Origin: Ktedonobacter sp. SOSP1-85
Lineage (GTDB): Bacteria > Chloroflexota > Ktedonobacteria > Ktedonobacterales > Ktedonobacteraceae
Direction of reading: 5' to 3'
DNA length: 64,000 bases
Assembly (NCBI RefSeq): GCF_016587415.1
Contig: NZ_BNJI01000001.1
Span: 3,635,501-3,699,500 of the forward strand
This document shows positions 43,252 through 51,527 of the stretch, in pieces. The notes beneath the pieces are model-generated. The model ran no database searches. It was given only the letters and a program-made list of their open reading frames with translations, and was not told where the DNA came from. The position numbers and the translations under genes were made by a program. The number at the start of each line of letters is the position of its first letter. The first letter of the stretch is position 1.

Positions 43252-44988
43252 CTACCTCATCATATTGAAGCCACGGTTTCCATTGAGGGGCGCCTCATCG
43301 CGGCGACGCTGCTCCTGGTTTTCCGGGCTGAAGTACTTCTGCCAGAGATCGGGTGCATCTTTACTCTCACCACCGTGGGGGGTATGGCGTGTGCGCACGC
43401 GACAGATGACGGGAGTGTTGACCGCCGCGCCCGCGACGATAACCTGGCCCTTAGAGAGCGCGGGCAGATTGTCCAGCAGGTCGCGCCCAACGCCCTCGAT
43501 GGCGGCGCCAACGCTTTTCTGGTCGATCTCGTTGACAATACGCATGATGCACTGAGTCTGACACTGGCTCAACACGTCGGCATCCAGCTTGCCCGGACGC
43601 TGGCTGATCAGGCCCACGCCGATACCAAATTTACGTCCTTCAGCCAGCACCTGCTTGAGAATCGAGGTCGAGACGACCTCCGCGCCGCCTGGCGCGAAGT
43701 GATGGGCCTCTTCCAGTAGAACGAAGACCGGGTAAGGGAGGTGGAACTCGCCTGAATGGACCTTGCCGCGCTCGGTATCCATACGCGCCTTATTCAGGCG
43801 GCGCAGCAGCGTCGCGACGATGACCTGCTGGTCGCGCTCATCGATTTCATTGAGCTGAAGGACAGTACACTGCCCAGGCTTGAAGATCTCACGTAGATCC
43901 AGGTGCTGAGTATCATCGAAGGTAAAACTATGCTCAAATTGCTGCTCAATACGCCAATTCAGTGCGTGGACCGTGCTTGAATCGTCGGCTCCCTCGCTAT
44001 CATCATCCGTCTTCTGCTTGGAGACATTCTTGATAGCTTGCTTTAAATCGGCCACACCCCAGGGGGTATCACCCTTGCGCTCGCGTACTTTGCGCATCGC
44101 GCGGCTCAGGAGATACTGCTGCTTTTCCGTCATCTCGGGGAGTAGAGCGCGCATATCACCCATGGTCAGCGTCGAGATACGGACCTTGACCTGCTCAGGC
44201 TTGTAGACGCGCACGCCGGGGCGATAGCCTTGATGGCGTCCATCGCCTGGCTCGCTAAAATGGGCGACGTTGGCGATCTCGTCAAGGGTACTATATTCGC
44301 CGTGAGGATCGATAATCAGCACGCAGGCCTTATTGTGGGGCTGCATCAGCTCTTCGATGACCACACTGGCGAGATAGCTCTTGCCCGCGCCCGTGCTGGC
44401 AATGATCGCCAGATGAGTACTGACCACATCTTTGACCGAGAGCACGATGGGAACCGTGCCAGGGGCACGGGTCAATAGCGAGCCGATCGTCGCCGAGCCA
44501 AACTGTTTATCTTTCTTGCGGCTCAGGATATCGGCGAGCATCTCGTCGTCGGCCAGGTAGATCTGTTTCCCTGACTGTGGGGGAATCCAGGGATTGATAA
44601 ACGAGCCGGTTGTGGGATCATAGTAACCCATGATGGCCACATGCAGCTCAAACAACTCGTTGGTACGTGTATTGTAGCCCACCATGGCCGCCACCTGGGC
44701 GGGCGGAATCTCTGGCTCGCCCAGGAAGGTATCGGGATAGAGCTGGAGCGGGACGCGTTTGATGATGCGGCCCAGGACGCGCTGTGTGTGCAGGCGGGAA
44801 CTGCCATCGGCTCCCAGCATTGCTGGCTCCAACAGCTCGTAATAAACGTATTCGCCGTTTTTGAGCACCTGCTCATCGTCACGCGAGACAAAGGTATATT
44901 CGTGATTGCTCTCACCAGGCCCCTTGGTGATACCGACAGGTTTACGGATGGGTGAGAGCGCGGTCGCGCTTGAAAAGGCATCGAGCAT
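43252..44988 (-). CDS. HerA-family DNA translocase ATPase
   Basis: 578 residues. Hexameric HerA/FtsK-superfamily ATPase (DUF87). An N-terminal beta region (about 1-150) precedes the motor, with Walker A ASTGAGKSYLASVVIE and Walker B VFVLLEEAHHFAP. IIDPHGEYSTLDEI and LISQRPGKLDADVLSQCQ are HerA hallmarks. HerA normally works with a nuclease such as NurA in DNA end resection. None is encoded next to it; the upstream neighbour is a free HAS-barrel protein. GGAGG lies 12 bases before the ATG. Confidence 0.9.
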   Translation of the reverse strand: MLDAFSSATALSPIRKPVGITKGPGESNHEYTFVSRDDEQVLKNGEYVYYELLEPAMLGADGSSRLHTQRVLGRIIKRVPLQLYPDTFLGEPEIPPAQVAAMVGYNTRTNELFELHVAIMGYYDPTTGSFINPWIPPQSGKQIYLADDEMLADILSRKKDKQFGSATIGSLLTRAPGTVPIVLSVKDVVSTHLAIIASTGAGKSYLASVVIEELMQPHNKACVLIIDPHGEYSTLDEIANVAHFSEPGDGRHQGYRPGVRVYKPEQVKVRISTLTMGDMRALLPEMTEKQQYLLSRAMRKVRERKGDTPWGVADLKQAIKNVSKQKTDDDSEGADDSSTVHALNWRIEQQFEHSFTFDDTQHLDLREIFKPGQCTVLQLNEIDERDQQVIVATLLRRLNKARMDTERGKVHSGEFHLPYPVFVLLEEAHHFAPGGAEVVSTSILKQVLAEGRKFGIGVGLISQRPGKLDADVLSQCQTQCIMRIVNEIDQKSVGAAIEGVGRDLLDNLPALSKGQVIVAGAAVNTPVICRVRTRHTPHGGESKDAPDLWQKYFSPENQEQRRRDEAPLNGNRGFNMMR

Positions 44989-45006
44989 GGTAGAAAGGAA
45001 CCTCCG

Positions 45007-45711
45007 TTATCCTGTGGTTTCAACCTTGAGTCGCCAGGCAAAGTTACGCTTAACGATAGAGAGCAGCGCCAGGTTTTGCGGGAAGAGGCGCTCTAACTGG
45101 TCAATGATGCGCAGTGTGACCATAGGCAGGAGGCTATTGCGCTGCGAAATAATATGCGGAAGGTAGCCCATGTGGAGATAGGCCTGGGACCCGTTGGGAT
45201 TGCCGGGATCGTTGGGCTCACTGAAGAAGTGGAAGGCACGCACCTCCTCATCGCTCATGGTCTCGATCTCGCTTCCCAGCTCCAGCGAGAGTAGGGGGAC
45301 ACCGTGCATCGTGGAGAGCACATGATTCTCGCCCAGCTCATCGCGCTGCTGCTCCATCATGCCCAGAATCATAATATAGATAAGTACCGCTTTTTCAGAG
45401 ATATAGTCAGGTGAGAAGAGCTCAACCTGGGTCTCATTGGAGAGGCGGGGGCCGAGTGAGCCAAAGGCGGGATTGAGGAGAATCGTGTCGTAGATCACGC
45501 CGACAGCGTATGTGGTCGGCTCCAGGTTGCGCCCCAACGCTACGTCAAGCGGGTCTGGCTCATCGCCCTGTCCGGAGCGGACAGCGACACGCACAAAGCG
45601 GCCAAAGGCGTAGTCAGCCGGTCCGGGCTCGACTTCGACTTCGCGCGGGCCATATACCTGGCAGACATAGTTAATATGGGAGTCAGATTTCACGATCTTC
45701 CCGATAATCAT
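45007..45711 (-). CDS. HAS-barrel domain protein
   Basis: 234 residues. The N-terminus VGKIVKSDSHINYVCQVYG-type sequence (here IIGKIVKSDSHINYVCQV) and the following VEVEPGPADYAFGRFVRVAV match the HAS-barrel, the small beta-barrel found at the front of HerA and related ATPases. The rest is mainly helical with no nuclease motif that I can see. It starts the operon and is 18 bases ahead of herA. It probably forms a complex with the HerA hexamer; whether it supplies DNA binding or regulation is open. Confidence 0.8.
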   Translation of the reverse strand: MIIGKIVKSDSHINYVCQVYGPREVEVEPGPADYAFGRFVRVAVRSGQGDEPDPLDVALGRNLEPTTYAVGVIYDTILLNPAFGSLGPRLSNETQVELFSPDYISEKAVLIYIMILGMMEQQRDELGENHVLSTMHGVPLLSLELGSEIETMSDEEVRAFHFFSEPNDPGNPNGSQAYLHMGYLPHIISQRNSLLPMVTLRIIDQLERLFPQNLALLSIVKRNFAWRLKVETTG

Positions 45712-45913
45712 CTTAGAACCTCGAAATACTTCCCGGTTGCAATAGAAACGCTTGTGAATGTCTCTCTGTGTTTCAGGATGAAGCTTTTAGAACAAATGGT
45801 TTGGCGGCATTATAACACAAAGTCGCCTCGTGCGATACAGGCATTTAAGACTTGTGCTATATGCCGCCCAAAGGGGCTTTCTAAGCCAGGAGAAGGGAAT
45901 GGGAATAGTCGTA

Positions 45914-47260
45914 TCAGACCGCGAGATTCTCCCTGGGCAGGTCAGCTCGCGATATTGGTTGAACTGCTTGTTTCTGCCGGCTTTTATTGGCCAGCTTAAT
46001 ACCGGGATGCTCAATAAAGCGATAGTACAGATACGAGAAGGGGATGCATAGGAATATTATCCAGCCCCAATAGGAAAAGTATATGAGAGAGAGACGGTGG
46101 GCAAGCAAAGGGTAGACGAAAATTTCGAAGATGGCCATGATAGGGAGGTGCCAGATATAGGCACTGTACGATATCATACCCATCCAGCGTAAGGGATACC
46201 ACTCGAATGGTCGCTTTAATAATGCCGGACCAAAGAGGATCGCCATCAGACACAAACCAAAACCAGACGAGTATCCAAATTCGTTCAGCCAGTTATGCGC
46301 TCCAATGTACTGATTTAGTGAAAGTTGTGGTGTGAGAACGTCCGATGTTGAAACGAAAAGCGGAGGGAGGAGTCCCACGATAAAGAGGAGAATGCTGTAA
46401 CGGTTGAGGATATTGCTAAGTTTGCTATCACTGGCAGCCTTGCGCGTAAAGATATAGGTGGTGCATACGAGCATACCAATGGCAAAATCTTCGAAATATT
46501 TCCCGGTGGCTCCATACGTTACGAGCAGAATTTTATTGAGCACCGGGCGAGCGACAAGAAATGTCTGATCTGGATGTAGAGTGTAGTAACGTCCAAAGTA
46601 GCGTGTGCCCAGGCCCCAGAGAAGCATTGCCAGGAGACAGCCGATAACCAGGGCGAAGCGTTGGCGCGGTGACTTACCGAGCCTGACAGGTAAACTGAAA
46701 ATCAGGGCAAGGATTGGGAGCAGCATATAGTACTGCCATTCGACCGCGAGCGTCCAGAAGGGACCATTGATCTGTTGATACGTGGCTGGAGCATCCATCA
46801 AGAAGGTAAGAAATAAAGTAAGCGATTTTAGATGATCCAGTTGCAGATATTGAGGGCTGCGAATTACAATCAGTGCCGCAAGCGCGATATAGTAGCCTGG
46901 CACAATTCGAAGGATGCGTCGCCAATAAAAAGACCGTGCAGAAGGCCACTGATTCTCGAAGAGCAGACTTTTGGCATAAGGCATGAAGAGCAAAAATCCA
47001 GAGAGCACAAAGAAGAGCGTTACTCCAGACCAGCCAGACATAAGGATGTCATAAGCAAACTGGCCAGTGGTTGTCGAGTGTAATTGTAGAGTAAACGTTC
47101 TGAATGTCTTATAATTTACGTGATAGGCAATAACGCTGAGGCAGGCAATAGCACGCACACCGTCGAGAGCATTAATATTGCTTTTTTGGGTGCTGTTCTG
47201 CGAGGCGTCTTTTATAGGTTTTGTGCCACTGTGGGCTTTGTGAAGCGGTAAGGAAACCAA
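45914..47260 (-). CDS. acyltransferase family 3 (OafA/YrhL-like) membrane protein
   Basis: 448 residues if it starts at the TTG at 47260, which has GGAG 7 bases upstream; an in-frame ATG at 47296 has none. About ten membrane helices. Acyltransferase-3 signatures: LDGVRAIACLSVIAYHV (with the catalytic His) and the motif FFVLSGFLLFMPYAK. WTLAVEWQYYMLLPIL and YSAYIWHLPIMAIFE are also typical. Such proteins O-acylate surface polysaccharides or small molecules. Ahead of, but 200 bases away from, the HAS-barrel/herA operon. Confidence 0.9.
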   Translation of the reverse strand: MVSLPLHKAHSGTKPIKDASQNSTQKSNINALDGVRAIACLSVIAYHVNYKTFRTFTLQLHSTTTGQFAYDILMSGWSGVTLFFVLSGFLLFMPYAKSLLFENQWPSARSFYWRRILRIVPGYYIALAALIVIRSPQYLQLDHLKSLTLFLTFLMDAPATYQQINGPFWTLAVEWQYYMLLPILALIFSLPVRLGKSPRQRFALVIGCLLAMLLWGLGTRYFGRYYTLHPDQTFLVARPVLNKILLVTYGATGKYFEDFAIGMLVCTTYIFTRKAASDSKLSNILNRYSILLFIVGLLPPLFVSTSDVLTPQLSLNQYIGAHNWLNEFGYSSGFGLCLMAILFGPALLKRPFEWYPLRWMGMISYSAYIWHLPIMAIFEIFVYPLLAHRLSLIYFSYWGWIIFLCIPFSYLYYRFIEHPGIKLANKSRQKQAVQPISRADLPRENLAV

Positions 47261-47489
47261 TACTTTACTCCTGATTGTAGCGTTATAGGTATACATATTG
47301 ATACAACGAGAAGGCCTACCGACAGTTGCGCGACCAGGATTATGCGTGCGAAAAGTACCAGAGAAATACAGGGTGTAATCAAAAAAGGGTGTTTTGCGTT
47401 GATGAGGAGAAACATCATATAATGTGGCAACTGTTCAGGTAAGTTTCTCCATTTGACCGGGCGAAATCATAAGCTGGAGAGGACACGTT

Positions 47490-47876
47490 ATGGCAAGCGA
47501 GCAAACCTCTGTAAGTGCCAATCACAATAAATTACCTGTACGTGAGGCAGAAGTAGAGCAGTATATCGATCGCTTTTTAGATACGGTCTGTGATACTAAG
47601 CGGCGTGCCATCGTGGAGTTGTTGGCCATTTCTTCTCTAGAGGAGGAAACACCTATTCTGGAAATGCGCTCGGGAGATATCGCCAGGGCCATAGGCTTAT
47701 CGGCCGCGACCACCTCGGAGCACCTGCGCCAGTTAGCACAAACGGGCCTGCTGACCTCGCGCCGCCAGGGAAACACAGTCTACTATAGTTTATGTAACCA
47801 TAAACTTGTGCAGGCCTTTCGTGATTTGTTAGAAGCCCTCGACACCGATTATCGGAACGCAGGTCCACAATCCTGA
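47490..47876 (+). CDS. ArsR-like winged-helix regulator
   Basis: 128 residues. An ArsR/SmtB-type helix-turn-helix lies at about residues 65-110 (IARAIGLSAATTSEHLRQLAQTG, then LTSRRQGNTVYYSL, the wing). The first 35 residues are an extra N-terminal helix. The usual metal-binding cysteines of ArsR are not seen in the recognition helix, so the signal is unknown. GAGAGGACACGTT precedes the ATG. It is a single gene, divergent from the acyltransferase, which it may control. Confidence 0.85.
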   Translation: MASEQTSVSANHNKLPVREAEVEQYIDRFLDTVCDTKRRAIVELLAISSLEEETPILEMRSGDIARAIGLSAATTSEHLRQLAQTGLLTSRRQGNTVYYSLCNHKLVQAFRDLLEALDTDYRNAGPQS

Positions 47877-47927
47877 TAGACAACCTTTTGCCCTGCCGCC
47901 ACTTAAGTACGGCATGCTTATGGGCAG

Positions 47928-48332
47928 TTATTCCAGGAGTTGTTCAATCGCCTGGAGAAATTCATCCAGATCGATGGGTTTATTCATACCCAGGATTTGG
48001 CGATTGGCAAGCTCCTTTTGTGGCAGGCGCGCACTCATCATAATGGCGGGAACGGTAACAAGTGCTGGCATCGCATGCAGGCGATCATAGAGTTCAATGC
48101 CATTCATACGTGGTAAGTGATAATCCAGGATGAAGAGGCTGGGCTTGATACCTTCTACCGTTTTGAGTGCCTCAAAGCCATTCTGCACAAAGACGGCAAA
48201 GTATGATGTCTCCTGAGAAATGGCCTGGACGAGGACCTCGCCGATGTTTACATCGTCCTCAACAATAAGAATGGCTTGAAGGCTACTATGGTCTCCTGAT
48301 AAGTAGTGCTCTAAATCCTTTTGCTGAGCCAT
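47928..48332 (-). CDS. single-domain response regulator (CheY-like)
   Basis: 134 residues from MAQQKDLEHY (TTGGAG upstream; the longer TTG start would put the site inside the gene). A receiver domain with no output domain. The acidic pair IVEDDVN, the phospho-acceptor Asp in FILDYHLPRMNG, MSARL (switch Ser) and the Lys in MNKPIDL are all intact. It is therefore able to take a phosphate from a sensor kinase; no kinase lies nearby. Confidence 0.93.
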   Translation of the reverse strand: MAQQKDLEHYLSGDHSSLQAILIVEDDVNIGEVLVQAISQETSYFAVFVQNGFEALKTVEGIKPSLFILDYHLPRMNGIELYDRLHAMPALVTVPAIMMSARLPQKELANRQILGMNKPIDLDEFLQAIEQLLE

Positions 48333-48489
48333 ATGTTGCTCCAACTAATCTTTCTTGTCGTATACGTTTTTGACTCTGCAATTTCGGTCACAGACGAAAT
48401 ATGAATTCGCCCTTGACTATACCACGTTTTATCCTTCAAGAACAGAGATAGGTATGTGATATCGAGGTTCGACAGGCACTCGCTTTTGC

Positions 48490-48595
48490 GCCTGCGGCGC
48501 TCACGGGTAAGGAATGTCTGGTGGTGGGCTGGCCTGGCTCCGCCAGGCCAGCCCACCACCAGACATTCCTTACCAAGGCGAGCTTGTGAGCCGAG
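48490..48595. repeat. palindromic element E5
   Basis: A 33-bp perfect stem (48506-48538 with 48542-48574, TCC loop) starting GGTAAGGAATG. The left flank is GCGCCTGCGGCGCTCAC and the right flank AAGGCGAGCTTGTGAGCC. The right flank runs directly into the ribosome binding site of the next gene (GTAGGAGGACC). Confidence 0.85.
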
Positions 48596-48609
48596 TAGGA
48601 GGACCATGA

Positions 48610-49125
48610 ATGAATTTTGATATACATCCATTAAAGCGCGAGGATGTGCAAGAATTGCGAACCTGGCGCTATGAAGAGCCGTACACGATTTACAGCCTGG
48701 GCGATGGGCCACTAGAAGAACTCCAGGCAGAGATGTTAGATCTACGTAGCCCATACTTCGGGGTATGCAATGACGTGGGAGAACTGGTTGGCTTTTTCAA
48801 TATCGGCACCTCGGCCCTGGTCTGGGATGCAGGTGAGCCAGGGATCTTTCTCGATGCCACACGCCATGCGAGTGCCCTTGGCCTGGGATTGCGACCCGAC
48901 CTGACGGGGAGAGGACTGGGGCAGTCCTTTGTCGAAGCGGCGCTGGCGTTTATAGGCGAGCAATATGCGCCACGGCAGGTATGGCTGTATGTGCTGGCCT
49001 GGAACGAGCGTGCTCTACGCGTCTATGAGCGTGTTGGTTTTCAACGCGTGCGCACCTTCACGCAGGAGAATCGCTATGGCAGGCGCGATTTTGTGGAGAT
49101 GCGCCGGGATGAGCAATCTTTGTGA
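48610..49125 (+). CDS. GNAT family N-acetyltransferase
   Basis: 171 residues. Acetyl-CoA-binding segment: LGLGLRPDLTGRGLGQSFV (about residues 95-113), with GRGLG as the pyrophosphate loop, followed by NERALRVYERVGFQRVR, the last typical motif. Acceptor unknown; small-molecule or ribosomal-protein acetylation are both common for this family. GGAGG lies 9 bases before the ATG, just at the edge of palindromic element E5. Confidence 0.9.
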   Translation: MNFDIHPLKREDVQELRTWRYEEPYTIYSLGDGPLEELQAEMLDLRSPYFGVCNDVGELVGFFNIGTSALVWDAGEPGIFLDATRHASALGLGLRPDLTGRGLGQSFVEAALAFIGEQYAPRQVWLYVLAWNERALRVYERVGFQRVRTFTQENRYGRRDFVEMRRDEQSL

Positions 49126-49298
49126 GTGAGACGATGGGAGGATGGTGAATGTGCTAGAAGAGCAGGGGAAGAAACAGGGATGATTGATGGATATGGCCGC
49201 TATAGCGTTATGCCCGACTCAGTATACTGGAAGTGATCAGATACTTATGTCTGTGCTTACTCGTCCCAAAAATATTTCCCTGTGTGAAGGAGAGTCTT

Positions 49299-49916
49299 AT
49301 GGCATTTGAGCTTCCACCACTTCCCTACGACTATAAAGCACTTGAACCCTATATTGATACGCAGACCATGCAACTGCACCATGACAAGCATCACGCGACC
49401 TATGTCACTAATTTGAACAACGCCTTGCAAGGCCACGAGTTCGCCAATCTCCCCGTTGACGAGGTGCTGCGCCGCATTAACGAGGTGCCAGAAAGTGCTC
49501 GTACAGCCGTACGCAACAATGGCGGTGGTCATAGCAACCATACGATGTTCTGGCAAATCATGGGACCCAATGCTGGTGGTCAGCCGACAGGTGAGATCGC
49601 GAACGCGATCAACGCCAAGTTTGGTTCCTTTGATAACTTTAAGAACGCCTTTAATGATGCGGGCGCCAAGCGTTTTGGCTCTGGCTGGGCGTGGCTGGTG
49701 ATCGACCGTAATGGGAACCTGGAGGTCATCTCGACCGCTAACCAGGATAGCCCGCTTATGGAGGGCCTCTTCCCGGTGATGGGCAACGACGTCTGGGAGC
49801 ACGCCTATTATCTGAAGTACCAGAATCGCCGCCCAGAGTACCTCAATGCCTGGTGGAATGTGGTGAACTGGAACGAGGTCAATAAGCGCTATGCGCAGGC
49901 CCGTGGGGCAAAATAA
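49299..49916 (+). CDS. sodA: superoxide dismutase (Fe/Mn type)
   Basis: 205 residues from MAFELPPLPYD, with AAGGAG upstream; the longer open frame is not the real start. It converts superoxide to oxygen and hydrogen peroxide in the cytoplasm. Metal ligands: His in LHHDKHHATY, His in NNGGGHSNHTMFW, and Asp and His in NDVWEHAYYLKYQNRR. Residues near the metal (GGHSNH, the Gly/Gln positions) lean to manganese, but Fe/Mn use cannot be fixed by eye. Single gene. Confidence 0.96.
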   Translation: MAFELPPLPYDYKALEPYIDTQTMQLHHDKHHATYVTNLNNALQGHEFANLPVDEVLRRINEVPESARTAVRNNGGGHSNHTMFWQIMGPNAGGQPTGEIANAINAKFGSFDNFKNAFNDAGAKRFGSGWAWLVIDRNGNLEVISTANQDSPLMEGLFPVMGNDVWEHAYYLKYQNRRPEYLNAWWNVVNWNEVNKRYAQARGAK

Positions 49917-49917
49917 G

Positions 49918-49987
49918 TTTACCCAGGGTCACACAAAAAAGAAGCTCATGTAAGCATGAGCTTCTTTTTTGTGTGACCCTGGGTAAA
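49918..49987. terminator. 33-bp perfect stem terminator
   Basis: 49918-49950 pairs exactly with 49955-49987 around TAAG, directly after the sod stop. It includes A6/T6 tracts within the arms. Confidence 0.88.
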
Positions 49988-50047
49988 GATGTTATTATAG
50001 ATACCATTACAAAAGTAGAACAAAGCATTTTTTTCAGGGGGCAGACG

Positions 50048-51265
50048 ATGGAGCAGGCGTACGATCTGGCTTTTTTGCATGAGTGGGGGGGGCAACAAGA
50101 ACGTGAGGCAAGGGCCGAGGAGCAGGTGCTGCTCCGGCATGTAAACGAGCTTGTGCGCGAGGCCGATGTCGTCGTGGTGCGCCTGGGGGGGAAGGCGGGT
50201 CGCCTGGGCGAGAGCGTTGTGGCGACCGCGCTACTAGAGGGGATCTTCCAGGCGTTGCAGTACCTGGGGAAGGCTGGCACCGCGGTTGAGGTCATTATAG
50301 ATGAAGGTGTATCGACCCTCTTTAAGGAACAGCTCTACCAGCAGGCATACTGGCCCTGGATTACCTTCTCTGAGGTCATGTCCGGCGAGGATCTATTTAC
50401 GCGCAGGTTGGAACGTGGCAGGGGCGTGGCGGTTCTGGGCATTGACCTGCATGGCGGTCACGATGGTATGCCTGAGTTAATGGTGCAGGCGGTTGAAGAA
50501 CATGGGGCTACGCGCAGAATTGCCACGCTTGCCAGGCTTTTTCGCGTGGGTGTACGTAGCTATGCAGGGCATGGGGTTGAGCGGCGCTACGCCGATTTTA
50601 TCGAGGACCTCTTGCAGTTACCACGTGGAGCGTTGCCAGGAGAGCAGGTGCAGCCTCGTATCCGCCTGGGGGCTGCCGATGATGCACGTTATACTCGCCT
50701 GGCACGCAAGCTTCACCTTCAAGATGAGGCGCTACGCGTTGTGTGTTTCTTTCAGTCTGTGGTGATTGCCAAGTGTTACTGTCGCTGGGATGAGGTTCTG
50801 GAGCACTTCTCTCGGGAAGTAGCCCGGCGCTCTCCTGGGCAGAAGATAGAGTTTCTTATTCTCTGTGGCCCCGATCAACTACATCCTGAAGGGCTACGCA
50901 TGGCGGATATGCAGGAAGACTTCGGCACATTTCGTGGTACAAACAACAACGCAAACGTGCTGGTCTATGCCACGGAGACGCTGCGCGACCTGGCGCTGCT
51001 TACCCGGCATACGCACATGGTCTTTTCTAACGACACGGGGCCAGGACATATCGCGGGCGCGCTCCAGATCCCTACAATCACGTCTTACCTGCCGGGTACA
51101 ATCTATTCCATGGCTATCTGGGCCTCCAGTCCCTGGCACCGGGGTGTGACCCTGGAGCCTAATCCCTTTAGTTATCAACAGGTAGAAGCGGCTATCCTCT
51201 GGGATAGAACAACGATTATTGATAGCATTCCGCCCGAGAAGCTGGTTCAGGCGGCGCTACAATAG
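50048..51265 (+). CDS. glycosyltransferase family 9-like protein
   Basis: 405 residues from MEQAYDLAF; a run of Gs lies just upstream. The acceptor/donor fold resembles family 9. The N-terminal region holds ADVVVVRLGGKAGRLGESVVATAL, which corresponds to the RxGALGDxLLxxP element in altered form. The C-terminal half has the HTHMVFSNDTGPGHIAG stretch, the usual sugar-nucleotide site. It is longer and more divergent than the GT9 gene at 41953. Sugar and acceptor unknown. Single gene. Confidence 0.75.
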   Translation: MEQAYDLAFLHEWGGQQEREARAEEQVLLRHVNELVREADVVVVRLGGKAGRLGESVVATALLEGIFQALQYLGKAGTAVEVIIDEGVSTLFKEQLYQQAYWPWITFSEVMSGEDLFTRRLERGRGVAVLGIDLHGGHDGMPELMVQAVEEHGATRRIATLARLFRVGVRSYAGHGVERRYADFIEDLLQLPRGALPGEQVQPRIRLGAADDARYTRLARKLHLQDEALRVVCFFQSVVIAKCYCRWDEVLEHFSREVARRSPGQKIEFLILCGPDQLHPEGLRMADMQEDFGTFRGTNNNANVLVYATETLRDLALLTRHTHMVFSNDTGPGHIAGALQIPTITSYLPGTIYSMAIWASSPWHRGVTLEPNPFSYQQVEAAILWDRTTIIDSIPPEKLVQAALQ

Positions 51266-51304
51266 TTGCGTATGGATACGAGGCTCTGGTAAGTGAGAAA
51301 AGGC

Positions 51305-51420
51305 AAGATATCCACATTTAGCGCGGCTTGTCCACAAAAAATGTGGATAACTGCTGCATAAAATGCAAGACTTGTAGCCGTTTAGTCATGTAACGCGAAG
51401 ATATATATTATAAAGGTGTA
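51305..51420. promoter_or_regulatory. DnaA-box cluster with AT-rich flank
   Basis: Three boxes close to TTATCCACA occur within 45 bases: ATATCCACA near 51308, TTGTCCACA at 51326, and TGTGGATAA (exact box, reverse strand) at 51341-51349. About 60 bases on there is ATATATATTATAAA. This is either part of a replication origin or a DnaA-controlled promoter. recF and dnaN lie 2-4 kb away, which favours an origin region. Confidence 0.5.
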
Positions 51421-51527
51421 GCTGAAGGAGTGGCTATCAGGCATTGTTAGCAGATGTATCTGTGAGATCTCGCACTCTGAGAGCGTAATAGGTGCATCAG
51501 CCAAATTATGAGGAAGGGTCGCAGCCC

